Under the pieces are notes generated by a model. That model was not told the origin of the DNA, did not search any database, and saw nothing but the letters and a program-made list of their open reading frames with translations. Below, in pieces: positions 1 to 12,270 of a DNA stretch of 64,000 nucleotides. Position numbers and translations under genes: made by a program. Source of the stretch: Cepaea nemoralis (Eukaryota > Mollusca > Gastropoda > Stylommatophora > Helicidae); the NCBI GenBank assembly GCA_014155875.1, contig JACEFZ010028302.1, forward strand, positions 101,001 through 165,000, in the 5' to 3' direction. Every line of letters starts with the position of its first letter. The first letter of the stretch is position 1.

Positions 1-1103
1 AATGTTCGATGGCTGAGTCTCGGCAAGGGGTTGAGGCGAGTTTGGGAACTCATAGAAGAAAAAAGTAATGTTCTAGAGATGAAGGGCATGGGATGTGACT
101 TAATACTAACATTGTCAATAAAGAGTGGCAGTTTGACTTTATGTTTTTCCATTGAAATTATGGAAAGTTAAATGAATGAATGTCAAACTTCAGGGTAATG
201 GGTGTTTGCATATGAATTGTATTATATGTAAAAGAATTTCAAGCAAACCTTCACTGTTCTCCAGAGAAGCAAGTGAAAAAAGATTTTGTCACTTCCCTTT
301 TCTGAAACAAGAAACCATTTCGGGTGAAATGACTTGGGAAAAATACAAGCCCAATTAGATGCATGGTTGAAGAATTTGGATGGAGATTCCAAGATTTCCA
401 AAAAAATTAGAGCCATAGTTCAATATTTTCAGTTCACCTTTTAGTGCAGAAGCTGATACAGGAAAAAAGGGGGGCATACAGTTTGGGGGTGCTTGACTTA
501 CAAGCGATCATGACATTTAAAAAAGAAAGTTCAAGAAAAAAAATTTTTGGATTTCTATGGATCTTTATCACAAGAATCATTTCACAACTTGGAAAAAAAA
601 TTTGCAGCTAAAACATTTTTTTATTATTGGATTTAACATAATTTTCGAACACGCATTCTCTTGTTGAAGATCAAACCCAAAACTAAGAAAAGGTCTTATT
701 GTCGGACTGCAACTTGCATGCTGCATGCGAATTTTAACAAGTAAATTGCACCAGATTTCAAGAAAAATTTTCAAAAATTGCAAGCAGGGTTTAAAACATT
801 TTTAAGAAATCAACAACTGTAGTGACAATGTAGTCGCTGTGTGTCTAAATTAAAAGCCATTGATAGTAAAGATATTTGTTTTAATAACCAAAATCGTAAA
901 TCGTGTTAACAAATTAGTAAAAGTTTTTGTCCAAAATTGTCAAATATAATGTGTAAGTGTATAAGTAAAATAAAATTTCAATAAAATTTTTTTTATACAG
1001 CTTAAAAACCAAAAAAAAAATTTAAAAATTTTTTATTGGATAGGTTGCTGAAAAAAATGGATATATATATATTGATTGATTTATTGACTGATTGATTGAT
1101 TTA

Positions 1104-1262
1104 AGAAAAGACATCACAGCATTCGGGACATTCCCATAAGCGCTCCGTCCCCCACCTCAGCAGCGAGCGAAGAGTTCCAAAACAAAGGGTTTCCCTTTGT
1201 AATCTGATTAAATGTCCCTCTCGCCTTCCTCAGACAAGCCGGTTCTGACGGAAGCCGCACTG
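1104..1262 (-). mobile_element. LINE E 3' fragment nested in the hAT copy
   Basis: Noisy counterpart of 6617-6797. On the minus strand it reads the last codons of the LINE E ORF (residues like [12 protein letters not shown] and ECPEC), followed by a short TCAA/TTGA-type tail. 5' truncated. Confidence 0.7.
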
Positions 1263-1275
1263 TGATTCCGGGGGT

Positions 1276-1337
1276 TTTATATATATTATATAATAATATA
1301 TATATATATATATATTTTATAAATATATATATATGCG
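1276..1337. repeat. (TA)n microsatellite
   Basis: Imperfect TA run in the same place as the perfect run at 6798-6905 of the other copy, but shorter and broken. Confidence 0.85.
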
Positions 1338-1399
1338 GCCGCCAAAGCTTTACATTTGTCAAATGCGGCCCCCCCCACGAAAAGGTTTTCCCACCCCTG

Positions 1400-1568
1400 G
1401 GCCCTAGACTATTCCCAAAGGACACTATAAAACGCCTTTTTAAAATCCACCCAAAATGTTTATAAAATCTCTTTTATATTCCCAATTTTTTTCGGCTATT
1501 TGTCGTAAGATAAAATTGATCTATTGTTGAAAATTTTTTTGTCTAAAACCCGCCTGGTTAGTCACCTA
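1400..1568 (-). pseudogene. LINE B reverse transcriptase fragment
   Basis: Noisy counterpart of 6979-7133. On the minus strand it encodes the RT region around AGFR and the DFKKAYD-like catalytic block of LINE B. Truncated at the AT array on its 5' side. Confidence 0.75.
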
Positions 1569-1680
1569 AAGATAATATAATATATATTTTATTATATATA
1601 TATATATATAAAATATAATTAAAAATATATAATATATATATATATATATAAAATTTTATAATTTTATAAAAAATTTTATC
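1569..1680. repeat. AT-rich array at the position where the other copy holds LINE A
   Basis: AT/TA-rich imperfect microsatellite between the LINE B fragment and the CT-rich tract. In the second copy the equivalent place is (TA)n, then LINE A (7231-8852), then (AT)n. Here no LINE A is present, so this looks like an empty site. Confidence 0.7.
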
Positions 1681-2300
1681 TGTTGCCCCCTCTCTCTCAT
1701 TCTCGCTGTTTTTCCCCTCTGTCTTGTTCGCTCTCCCTATTTTTTCTCTCTTTTTCTTTCCCTCTTTTTGTCTGTCTGTCTCTCTTGTTCTCTCTCTCTC
1801 TCTCTCTCCTCTCTTTTCTCTCTCTCTCTCTCTCTCTCTCTCCCCTCTCTCTCTGTCATGATTTAATAGCAGAACATTTGGTGGCTCTTCGTGATTCGCA
1901 ATCCCTTTTAAAATAAAGTGATTTTTTCCTTGTCTCTCTCTCCCTCTCCCTGATTCCTCTCTCCCTCTCCCCCTCTCTCGCTCTCCTTCTCTTCCCCGCT
2001 CTCCCTCCCTCTTCCCCCTCTCCCTCTCTCTGCATTTTTCCCTTTTCTTTCTCTCCCCTTTCCCCCCCCCTCTCTCCCCTCTCTCCCCCCCCCTTCCCCC
2101 CCACTGTCCTGTATCTCTTTCCTGTTCTCCCTCTCTCTCCCCCTCGCAACCCCCTTTTTTCTCCCTCTCCCCTTTCTCTCCCTCTCTCATCCTCTTCCAA
2201 CCTTCTCGCTCGCTTTCCGCACACTCTCACTATCTCTCTCACTCCCATTTATCTCTCCAACTCTCTCACCTCCTCCCGCATGCCTCTCTCCTTATCTCCC
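1681..2300. repeat. CT-rich low-complexity tract
   Basis: Pyrimidine-rich (CTCTCT, CCCTCTC) tract with one short non-repetitive island at about 1856-1920. Counterpart of 8883-9500. The long open frames on either strand are products of the repeat. Confidence 0.9.
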
Positions 2301-2738
2301 AATGCCTTAAACAACCCCGTAAAAAAAATGCCGCATTTCACCCGGAAGTGAAATATTATTTATTTATCTGTCCCGTTGGCATCGATTTGCGAAAAGACCC
2401 GGGGCCTGGCTGAGCGCCGGCAAAAGTGAATTCTGTCACTGTAATCACATTTGTTTTTTCACTGCCGGAATACTACTGCAGAAATCAACTTGTGGGCGCC
2501 CCTTTTCCCGGACTATGCGTGGCAGTTTGCCCAAGATGGTAGGCAAGGGAAAGCTATGAATTCATCTGGAAAGGCTGGAAAGGCCACATAATCAGACTGC
2601 TACTGGCGCCTTTAATATTGGGACTTTTTGCTGCCTGTTGAAGATTATGAGGGAGCAAGTATGAGAATGCCCCTGTGCTGTGATGTCGGTTTTGACTCGA
2701 CTTAACTCAAATCAACTCAACTCAACTCCACTCATTCA
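2300..2738 (+). mobile_element. Unclassified unit plus LINE E 3' end
   Basis: Counterpart of 9500-9935. The first 260 bases are a non-coding unit I do not recognise. From about 2580 it reads a LINE E 3' terminus (ATAATCAGACTGCTACTGG, then GTGCTGTGATGTCGG) followed by the AACTC-rich tail. It ends abruptly at about 2738, where LINE A sequence begins. Confidence 0.7.
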
Positions 2739-3220
2739 TTATTCCAAATTTGGGCTAAAAGGTTCTTTGGTAGACTTAGATGGATAGGACATCTTAGGAG
2801 GATGGATGATGGTAGAATACCAAAGGATATCTTTTTTGGTCAATTACAGATGGGTAAGAGATCTCAGGGTCGGCCTCTACTACGATACAAAGATGTGTGT
2901 AAGCGGGACATGATTGATACAGGCATTGATAATGCACATTGGGAGGCAAGACGCCGCTGAACGTGTTGCGTGGAGGGCAAATATCAGAAATGGAATAAAG
3001 TCAAAGGAGAAAATTATTGCAGAAAAGTCACACACCAAGCGTTTGAGACGTAAGATGGTGCATGATGGTGGAAATGACCACGTGTTCACATGCACCCACT
3101 GTGAACGGACATTTACAGCGCAAATTGGCCTTATCAGTCACACTCGCTACCGCCATAGTTAAAAGTTATTATGCCTTTTTAGAGCACAAACTATCGTCTG
3201 TCAAGACGGCAAGGTGCCAA

Positions 3221-3222
<2 letters not shown>
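2739..3222 (+). pseudogene. LINE A 3' fragment (RT C-terminus and C2H2 finger)
   Basis: Nearly identical to 8376-8845. It encodes the WIGHLRRMDDGRIPKD block, the GKRSQGRP block and a C-terminal classical zinc finger (CTHCERTF, then HTRYRH; stop at 3160-3162). A small indel near 2945 shifts the frame relative to the copy at 8575. The first 30 bases are noisy, the rest clean. The 3' hairpin is kept and the copy runs into (AT)n. Confidence 0.9.
3184..3217 (+). other. LINE A 3'-end stem-loop
   Basis: Inner stem CGTCT/AGACG with loop GTCA (3195-3208) and outer pairing GCAC/GTGC (3184-3187 with 3214-3217). Same structure at 8807-8840 and 37432-37465. Probably the RT recognition element; that role is inferred. 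Confidence 0.6.

Positions 3223-3302
<80 letters not shown>
3221..3302. repeat. (AT)n microsatellite
   Basis: Perfect AT dinucleotide run of about 40 units joining the LINE A 3' end to the LINE B 3' end. Confidence 0.97.
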
Positions 3303-3304
<2 letters not shown>

Positions 3305-4366
3305 TCTTCTTCTTCAGCGTTCCGAGCCATTGAGGTTCTTTGCTGCAGATACAATCCGTCTCCATTCATCTCTCTGGTGGACCTTCTCTTGCCAGTCGTT
3401 GATTCCAAGTGCTTGTAGGTCTGTATATGTATTATCTCTCCACCGCCTTCTTGGTCTACCTCGGGGTCTACGGTCATTTATTTCCTGAGTGTAAGCGAGT
3501 ATTGTTTCCCTATTATCTTCCATTCTTTCTATATGCCCCAGCCATTGTAGTCTATTAGCCTTCATGATACCAGTGATTAGCGGGGACTTTAAACAGATCA
3601 TAAATGTCTTTGTTACTTCTTCTTTTCCACTCTCCACTTTGTGTATCCCTAATGGGTTCATAGATGCGTCTTAAAATTTTGTTCTCAAAGGTTTGTAACA
3701 AGACTTCGTCTCCTTTCGTTGTACTCCAGGTTTCAGAGCCATACAGCACAACTGGTCTGATCAGTGTTTTGTATATTGTGATTTTGGTGTTACGAGATAG
3801 CGCCTTTGATTTTAGTAGATGTTGTTGTGCATAGTATATCTTATTTCCAGAGTTGATTCTAGTTTGTATTTCTTCCCTTATGATGTTGGAGCAGTTGAAG
3901 ATTGTACCCAGGTATTTGTATGTTTCCGTTCTTTTAATGGTCATATTATCTATTTGTATGTGGCCAGAGTTTTTAGCCATTCCGTCTCTTGAAATTACCA
4001 TATATTCTGTCTTATCTTGGTTGATAACCAGCCCCATCTGTTGGGCTTTTTCCTTTAAGTGAGTCAATATTTCCAATGTCTTTTGTTCACTTTGCCCTAT
4101 AATATCTATATCATCTGCATAACCAAGCAGCTTGGATGTTCCTCCAATATCACATTCCTCCTTTACCTTCCTTACAACTTTCTCTAGAGCCAGATTGAAG
4201 AGTAGCGGCGATAGTGCATCATCCTGTTTCAAGCCAGATGTTATTTGGAAGGGGTCTGATTTCCTGCCTTTATATGTTACTATATTATAAGTATCTTCCA
4301 TGCATAGTCTGGTCATGTTGATTAACTTCCTTGGTATTCCAAATTCCTGCATAGCATTCCATAGAC
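3303..4366 (-). pseudogene. LINE B reverse transcriptase, 3' part (interrupted by hAT)
   Basis: The minus strand encodes the C-terminal two thirds of a non-LTR RT. It shows the G-L-K-Q block before LSPLLFNLAL, the YADD catalytic box (GYADDIDII), the VINQDKTEYM thumb region, LYGSETW, WLGHIERM, RPRGRPRRRW and the end NLNGSER. There is a frame change near 3600 and the 3' end lies against (AT)n. The 5' continuation is at 6979-7133, separated by the hAT element. Clade not resolved; the GHIERM/GRPRRRW tail is typical of APE-type LINEs lacking RNase H. Not functional as it stands. Confidence 0.88.
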
Positions 4367-4508
4367 CAGGGGTGGGCAAACTACGGCCCGCGGGCCGCAT
4401 GCGCCCCGCTAAGTGATTTTATGCGGCCAGCGAGGGCATATAGAAATGAATTTTTTAAATTAGTTTTTAAGTTATTTCATTGAATTTTACAGAATTTCAT
4501 GTAACGTT

Positions 4509-6334
4509 ATGATGAGTTTCAATAACAAACATAAGATTGAAGATGAATGCCGTGTTTTTAATGATGAATGGACAACTAAGTACTGTTTTATAAAAGTTGG
4601 TAGCAAATCAGTTTACTTGTTGTGTCGTGAGTCAATGGCTGTCTTCAAGGAGTACAATTTAAAAAGACATTATCAAACAAAACATTCCGATTTCGGATAC
4701 AATTTAACGACCGAAGAGAAGGAGAGGAAATGCTTTGATTTGGTGAAAAATTTGGAGAAACAGCAAACTGTTTTCGCTAAACAGTCTTCAATTCAAGATG
4801 CAGCAACTGAAGCTAGTCTTATGCTGTCACACAGAATTGTAAAACAGAACAAGCCATTTTCTGATGGCGAGTTCATCAAGGAATGTTTGCTAGATGCAGC
4901 AAACATTATGTGTCAAGAACAAAAAAACAAAAAAAAAAGATTTGACAACATAACTTTATCAAGGAGAACTGTGTTCAGACGTGTTAACAAGATCAGTGAC
5001 AATTCGATGCATAAACTTCAAGATGCTAGTAAACAATTGTTGTGGTACTCTCTTGCATTGGATGAGAGTACCGATGTACATGATACTGCACAATAATTGA
5101 TATTTATACGTGGAATAAACACTTCTTTCAAACTCATTGAAGTGTTACTGATTGTTGAGTCACTCAAAGAGACAACCACAGGCCATGATATATTCAATGC
5201 TGTTACTAACTGTATTGAAAGAACTGGGTTGGTTTGGAACAAGATGGCAAGTGTTACAACTGACGAAGCTCGTGCTTTGACTGGAAAAATAATGTAGGTC
5301 TGGTAAAGTTGATAAGTGATAAGATTAAAGCAGAATATCCAGACCACACATTATTACCACTTCACTGTGTGATTCATCAAGAAAGTATGTGTAAAACTGT
5401 TTTGAATATCAAGCATGTTATTGACCCAGTTGTCAGTGTCATCAACCTCATCAGATCAAGAGGACTTAATCACAGACAGTTCAAGTCATTACTTGACGAT
5501 TTGGAAACAGAACATTCCGATGTCCTGAACCACACCAATGTTCGATGGCTGAGTCTCGGCAAGGTGTTGAGGCGAGTTTGGGAACTCATAGAAGAAATAG
5601 TAATGTTCCTAGAGATGAAGGGCATTGCATGTGACTTTAATACTAACATTGTCAATAAAGAGTGGCAGTTTGACTTTATGTTTGCCATTGAAATTATGGG
5701 AAAGTTAAATGAACTGAATGTGAAACTTCAGGGCAATTGTGTGTTTGCACATGAATTGTATGTATATGTAAAATAATTTCAAGCAAAACTCTCACTGTTC
5801 TCCAGAGAAGCAAGTGAAAAAAGATTTTGTCACTTCCCTTTGCTGAAACAAGAAACCATTTCTGGTGAAATGACTGAAAAGTACAAAGCCCAATTAGATG
5901 CATTGGTTGAAGAATTTGGATGGAGATTCCAAGATTTCAAGAAATTAGAGCCATAGTTCAATATTCTCAGTTCACCTTTTAGTGCAGAAGCTGATACAGC
6001 CACAGAGGACATACAGTTGGAGCTGCTTGACTTACAAGCAGATCATGACATTAAAGAGAAATTCAAGACAGATAGTTTGCTGGATTTCTATGGATCTTTA
6101 TCACAAGAATCATTTCACAACTTGAAAAACTTTGCAGCTAAACTTTTATCATTATTTGGATCAACATACATTTGCGAACACGCATTCTCTTGCTTGAAGA
6201 TCAACAAATCTAAGAATAGGTCTTTATTGTCGGACTGCAACTTGCATGCTGTCATGCGAATTTCAACAAGTAAATTTGCACCAGATTTCAAGAATATTGT
6301 CAAAAATTGCAAGCAGTTACATACATCTCATTAG
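4509..6334 (+). pseudogene. hAT transposase (ZBED/GTF2IRD2-like), broken
   Basis: Recognisable throughout as a hAT transposase of about 600 codons. The N-terminal BED-type finger region ends YNLKRHYQTKH. The middle has LALDESTDV (first catalytic Asp region) and LPLHCVIHQESMC. The C-terminal dimerisation region has CEHAFSCLKINKSKNRS. Breaks: a TAA at 5094-5096, a frameshift near 5290-5310, a stop at 5774-5776, and a further stop/frame change near 5953-6015. In the BED finger the first expected Cys of the C-x2-C pair reads Tyr (VYLLC), which would also disable zinc binding. Dead copy; related copies could only move if an intact enzyme exists elsewhere. Confidence 0.92.
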
Positions 6335-6616
6335 AAATCAACAACTGTAGTGACAATGTAGTCGCTGTGTGTCTAAATTAAAGCCATTGATAGTAAAGAA
6401 TATTTGTTATAATAACAAGTCGTAAAATCGTGTTAACAAATTAGTAAAAGTTTTTGTCCATATTGTCAAATATAATGTGTAAGTGTATAAGTAAAATAAA
6501 ATTGCAATAACTTTTTATTTATACAGCTTAATAACCTATAAATAATTAATAATTATTTATTGTGATAGGTTGCTGTAAACAAAATGGATATATATATATT
6601 GATTGATTGATTGACT

Positions 6617-6797
6617 GATTGATTGATTTAGGAACCGACATCACAGCATTCGGGACATTCCCATAAGCGCTCCGTCCCCATCCTCAGCAGCGAGCGAAGA
6701 GTTCCAACACTAATAGTTCCAGTAGTAATCTGATTAAATGTCCGTCTCGCCTTTCCTCCAGACAAGACCGGTTCTGACGGAAGCCGCACTGTGATTC
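6617..6797 (-). mobile_element. LINE E 3' fragment nested in hAT
   Basis: On the minus strand it reads [18 protein letters not shown] and [11 protein letters not shown] then stop, the C-terminus of LINE E. A short TTGA-type tail follows at 6596-6630. It is 5' truncated at the (TA)n run, inserted within the hAT element and present in both hAT copies, so it preceded the duplication. Confidence 0.8.
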
Positions 6798-6909
<112 letters not shown>

Positions 6910-6978
6910 CCCGCCAATAGCTTTACATTTGTCAATGCGGCCCTCCACACGAAAAGTTTGCCCACCCCTGCCATAGAC

Positions 6979-8785
<1,807 letters not shown>

Positions 8786-8806
8786 AAGTTATTATGCCTT
8801 TTTAAA

Positions 8807-8840
8807 GCACAAACTATCGTCTGTCAAGACGGTAAGGTGC
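8807..8840 (+). other. LINE A 3'-end stem-loop
   Basis: GCAC (8807-8810) pairs with GTGC (8837-8840), and CGTCT/AGACG closes a GTCA loop (8818-8831). It lies 20-55 bases after the stop codon and just before the microsatellite tail. Confidence 0.6.
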
Positions 8841-8849
8841 CAATGAGAT

Positions 8850-8852
<3 letters not shown>

Positions 8853-8882
<30 letters not shown>
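8853..8882. repeat. (AT)n microsatellite, 3' flank of LINE A
   Basis: Perfect AT run of about 15 units immediately after the LINE A 3' end. Confidence 0.97.
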
Positions 8883-8884
<2 letters not shown>

Positions 8885-8986
8885 GTTGCCTCTCTCTCTC
8901 ATTCTCGCTGTTTGTCTCTCTGTCTTGTTCGCTCTCCCTATTTTTCTCTCATTCTCTTTCCATCTTTTTGTCTGTATGTCTCTCTT

Positions 8987-9054
<68 letters not shown>

Positions 9055-9500
9055 ATGATTTAATAGCAGAACATTAGGTGGCTCTTCGTGCCATTCGCAA
9101 TCCTTTGAAAATAAAGTGATTTCTTTCCTTGTCTCTCTCTCCCTCTCCCTGATTTCTCTCTCCCTCTCCCCCTCTCTCGCTCTCCTTCTCTCCTCGCTCT
9201 CCCTCCCTCTTCCCCTCTCTCCCTCTCTCTGCATTCTCTCCCTTTTCTTCTCTCTCCCCTTCCCCCTCTCTCTCCCTCTCTCTTCCTCTCCCTCACTGTC
9301 CTGTATCTCTCTCTCCTGTTCTCCCTCTCTCTCCCTCTCGCACCCCTTCTTTCTCCCTCTCCCCTTTCTCTCCCTCTCTCATCCTCTCTCCAACCTTCTC
9401 GCTCGCTTTCCGCACACTCTCACTATCTCTCTCACTCCGATTTATCTCTCCAACTCTCTCACCTCCTCCCGCATGCCTCTCTCCTTATCTCCCAATGCCT
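8883..9500. repeat. CT-rich tract with a (CT)n core
   Basis: Polypyrimidine tract. A nearly perfect (CT)n lies at about 8991-9051, then a 65-base ordinary island (9053-9118), then irregular CTCTCCC repeats. Long frames here are repeat artefacts. Confidence 0.95.
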
Positions 9501-9895
9501 TATCAACCGCGTAAAATAACCTGCCGCATTTCACCCCGGAAGTGAAACTATTATTTATTTATCTGTCTGTTGGCATCGATTTGCGAAAAGACCCGGGGCC
9601 TGGCTGAGCGCCGGCAAAAGTGAATTCTGTCACTGTAATCACATTTGTTTTTTCACTGCCGGAATACTACTGCAGAAATCACACTTGTGGGCGCCCATTT
9701 CCAGGACTATGCGTGGCAGTTTGCCCAAGATGGTAGGCAAGGGAAAGCTATGAATTCATCTGGAAAGGCTGGAAAGGCCACATAATCAGACTGCTACTGG
9801 CGCCTTTAATATTGGGACTTTTTGCTGCCTGTTGAAGATTATGAGGGAGCAAGTATGAGAATGTCCCGTGTGCTGTGATGTCGGTTCTTGACTCG
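9501..9895 (+). mobile_element. Unclassified unit plus LINE E 3' end
   Basis: 9501-9755 is a non-coding unit shared with 2300-2560 that I cannot classify. 9756-9895 is a LINE E 3' end, with the typical GTGCTGTGATGTCGGTTCTT just before the AACTC-type tail. Confidence 0.65.
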
Positions 9896-10107
9896 ACTTA
9901 ACTCAAATCAACTCAACTCAACTCCACTCATTCATTAACGATTCTTGACTTGCTTCGACTCGACACAACTCCACTCATTCATTAACGATTTTTGAGTTGA
10001 CTCAGCTCAACTCGACACAACTCAACTCAACCCAATTCTACTCATTCATTAACGATTCTTGACTTGATTCGAATCGACTCATCTCAACCGATTCATTAAC
10101 CGTTAGT
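9896..10107 (+). repeat. AACTC-rich tail and 55-60-bp minisatellite
   Basis: The LINE E tail (ACTCAACTCAACTC) passes into about three imperfect units, each containing TCATTCATTAACGATT followed by GACTTGATTCGACTC-like runs. It looks like a LINE tail that expanded into a minisatellite. Confidence 0.75.
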
Positions 10108-10604
10108 CTACCTATGACAGTAGATGGTACTACCTGCTTTTTTGTTAACAACGAATGTTGGGTGGCGCTTACCAAATATGACACCCCATATTGTGCCAAG
10201 AGCTTCGGGCGGAGGAGAGCAATTGGGAGGATACAAGCATTGTCACAGTGCGAGGTAATGCAACCTAAAGACTAAAAGTGGCAGGGCGGACCAGACCCTA
10301 AGCCTTGGTTGGCAACTGGTCTAGGATCGAAGCTTCGACAGGCGGGCGGTTAGAGCAATGCTTTGCCGATTCGGCAGCTTCTGTAGCTGATCTTGTTCCA
10401 GATGTACTGGTGTTAACTTTCCCCTGGAGTAAACTAGGCAGGCCTAGAGAGGGATCATGCCTGCATGGGTAACATATGGTCTCTAAATTCAGCCCAGGCT
10501 TTGTGCTATGGTCAGGTATAACTCCATCCCTGGTTTACCCCCTGGGTTGTAGTCATTACGCCTCTTTTGAAGCATAATGTAACAACTATCGTCTGTCAAG
10601 ACGG
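10108..10604 (+). mobile_element. LINE 3' UTR related to LINE A
   Basis: Non-coding. It ends with the same ACTATCGTCTGTCAAGACGG hairpin block as LINE A (10590-10603 is the stem-loop), preceded by CATTACGCCTCTTTTGAAGC, which resembles the LINE A sequence ATTATGCCTTTTTAAAGC. The upstream 400 bases are probably a longer UTR of a related subfamily; no RT coding sequence is visible. Confidence 0.55.
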
Positions 10605-10786
10605 CAAGGTGTCAGTAGTGGTTTGAATGTAACAGTAAGCTGAATGTAATGGTAGTTTGAATGTAACGATAGTCTGAATATAATGGTAGTCTGAATGTAA
10701 TGGCAGTCTGAATGTAATGGCAGTCTGAATGTAATAGCAGTCTGAATGCAATGGTAGTCTGAATGTAATTGTAGTCTAAAATTCTG
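10605..10786 (+). repeat. 18-bp minisatellite after a LINE 3' end
   Basis: About nine to ten units of TAGTCTGAATGTAATGG type, starting directly after the hairpin block. Confidence 0.9.
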
Positions 10787-10799
10787 CCATTGGGGTGTT

Positions 10800-11012
10800 A
10801 CCTGTTAGATCTTCTCATTCTTACCAAATGTAACGAGCTGTGGTGGTCGGTTCCCTCCCCTTGTCGTCATTCCTTCCTAGAAATTCTGACAATTGCTTTG
10901 CATAAATGTGATAAAGCTGGGTCGACCCGCTTCCCCCACCCCCCTCACCTGAAGGGATTGAACCCAGTCCACTGTGGTGGCTGGCTACTATGGAACAATA
11001 ATTTCTATACCT
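10800..11012 (-). mobile_element. tRNA-derived SINE
   Basis: On the minus strand, GTAGCCAGCC...GGGTTCAATCCC gives box A- and box B-like promoter sequences at a plausible spacing, followed by a non-tRNA body ending near 10800. No intact cloverleaf. Confidence 0.5.
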
Positions 11013-11194
11013 TCCAGTGAAAGAGTAATGGGCTCTTTGGCGCTCCATCAGCCATGCGGTTTTATAGACCAATGAAAGAATAAAAGATTGCATAAAGTAG
11101 AGATCAATCCATTAATTAACTATTTAATTAGTCATTATATAAATCACAAAACGAATGCATCGAAGAAATAATATATAAAATATGAAATGAAGAA

Positions 11195-11360
11195 TCAACC
11201 CCCATTGCACTTCAGACATCCCATCAGGTGCTCAGTCTCTTCAGTAGCCAACGAAGAGCTCCCATGCTGGGTTGAGAGTCGTCTAGACCCTCGGCTCACT
11301 CCCCGATGAATTGGCTTCTCCTGATGTGGGACCTTGTCTTGCTGCACTTTCCTCTCGCAG
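11195..11360 (-). pseudogene. LINE E C-terminal fragment
   Basis: The minus strand encodes VQQDKVPHQEKPIHRG and ends with ATEETEHLMGCLKCNGG then stop, aligning with the LINE E C-terminus seen at 6617-6797 (TLRSLLRMG...ECPEC). The upstream AT-rich 11041-11194 shows nothing else recognisable. Confidence 0.6.
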
Positions 11361-11790
11361 TCACACATACAAACACTCTTTCGCGCATAAACCCACTCAC
11401 ACAGTAACCCCATGACATCACTCACACATAAACTCACAAATATACAAACACTCATTCAAACATATAAACACTCTTTCTCACATAAACTCACTCACATACT
11501 AACCCACGACACCATTCACACATATATACACAAATATACAAGCACTCACTCACACATATAAACACACGCATACTCACCTCACTAAACCGCTAACACATAT
11601 ACTTACAAATATACAAACACTTATTCCAACATACAAACATTTTTGTACACATGAACTCATTAACATTATAACCCCATAACAGCCCTCACACGTACACTCA
11701 CAAATATACACACACCAATTCACACATACAAACATTCACATACTCACCCGGTCAAACCACTTACACATGCAATCACATCCAACATGATCC
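11361..11790 (+). repeat. CACTCACACATAYAAA minisatellite
   Basis: Imperfect units of ACAAACACTCACTCACACAT type. The same family flanks 13526 (plus) and follows 14800 (minus). Confidence 0.9.
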
Positions 11791-12170
11791 TGAGTGACAT
11801 CCCATTTCCCCACCAACTCCCTAGCTTCTCTAACTGTCTGATCCCATTCTACCACCCATTAGCCATCTTCCCCGTGGGAAAACTCCCAAATTAGAGACAT
11901 AAAATTACGCCGAGCAAGCCAGGGACATTCCGAAAGAGCTCAAACCTAATCTACCAAAATGGCCGCAAACCCCAACTCTCTATAGAGCAACCTAAACGGG
12001 AATCCAGCAACACGAGGCCACAAAAGAAAGCCTCAATCGTGGAGCCTGGCGCTGTAGTGGAAATTGAATTAAGTTGCTTTCTGGACGAACATGGGCACTC
12101 GAGGAGAGTGACGTGAATTGGTGATGTGTGGATACAAATATTATTACACGCCAATGAGTGAGAAATGTGA
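11791..12170 (+). repeat. Foldback-like core repeat, copy 1
   Basis: Shares a conserved non-coding sequence with 13526-13920 (same strand) and 14425-14800 (opposite strand). Markers are CTGTCTGATCCCATTCTACC, the CTCTATAGAGCAACCT palindrome region and GGGCACTCGAGGAGAGTGAC. Always next to the CACTCACACATA minisatellite. Confidence 0.85.
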
Positions 12171-12173
12171 GCA

Positions 12174-12175
<2 letters not shown>

Positions 12176-12220
<45 letters not shown>

Positions 12221-12270
12221 CTTGCGTGCGTGCGTGCGTGCGTGTGTGTGTGTGTGTGGGGGGGGGGGGA
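12176..12270 (+). repeat. (TG)n microsatellite with G run
   Basis: TG repeats with GC-interrupted units (TGCGTGCG), ending in an 11-base G run. Confidence 0.95.

Larger units (their letters stand above)
1..1399 (+). mobile_element. hAT element, noisy 3' half (second copy of 5538-6970)
   Basis: Follows 5538-6970 base for base apart from many small indels and substitutions. It carries the transposase C-terminal region, a nested LINE E fragment, an AT microsatellite and the right terminus (CCCACCCCTG ends at 1399). The differences are dominated by lengthened A, G, C or T runs, so every reading frame is broken. It may be an old copy, but the error style looks more like poor consensus sequence. 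No transposase can be made from it as written. Confidence 0.85.

Noticed and set aside
1558..2248. Arg/Glu-rich ORFs over the CT tract (also 8938-9514)
   Set aside because: Repeat-encoded; same on both copies and in several frames.
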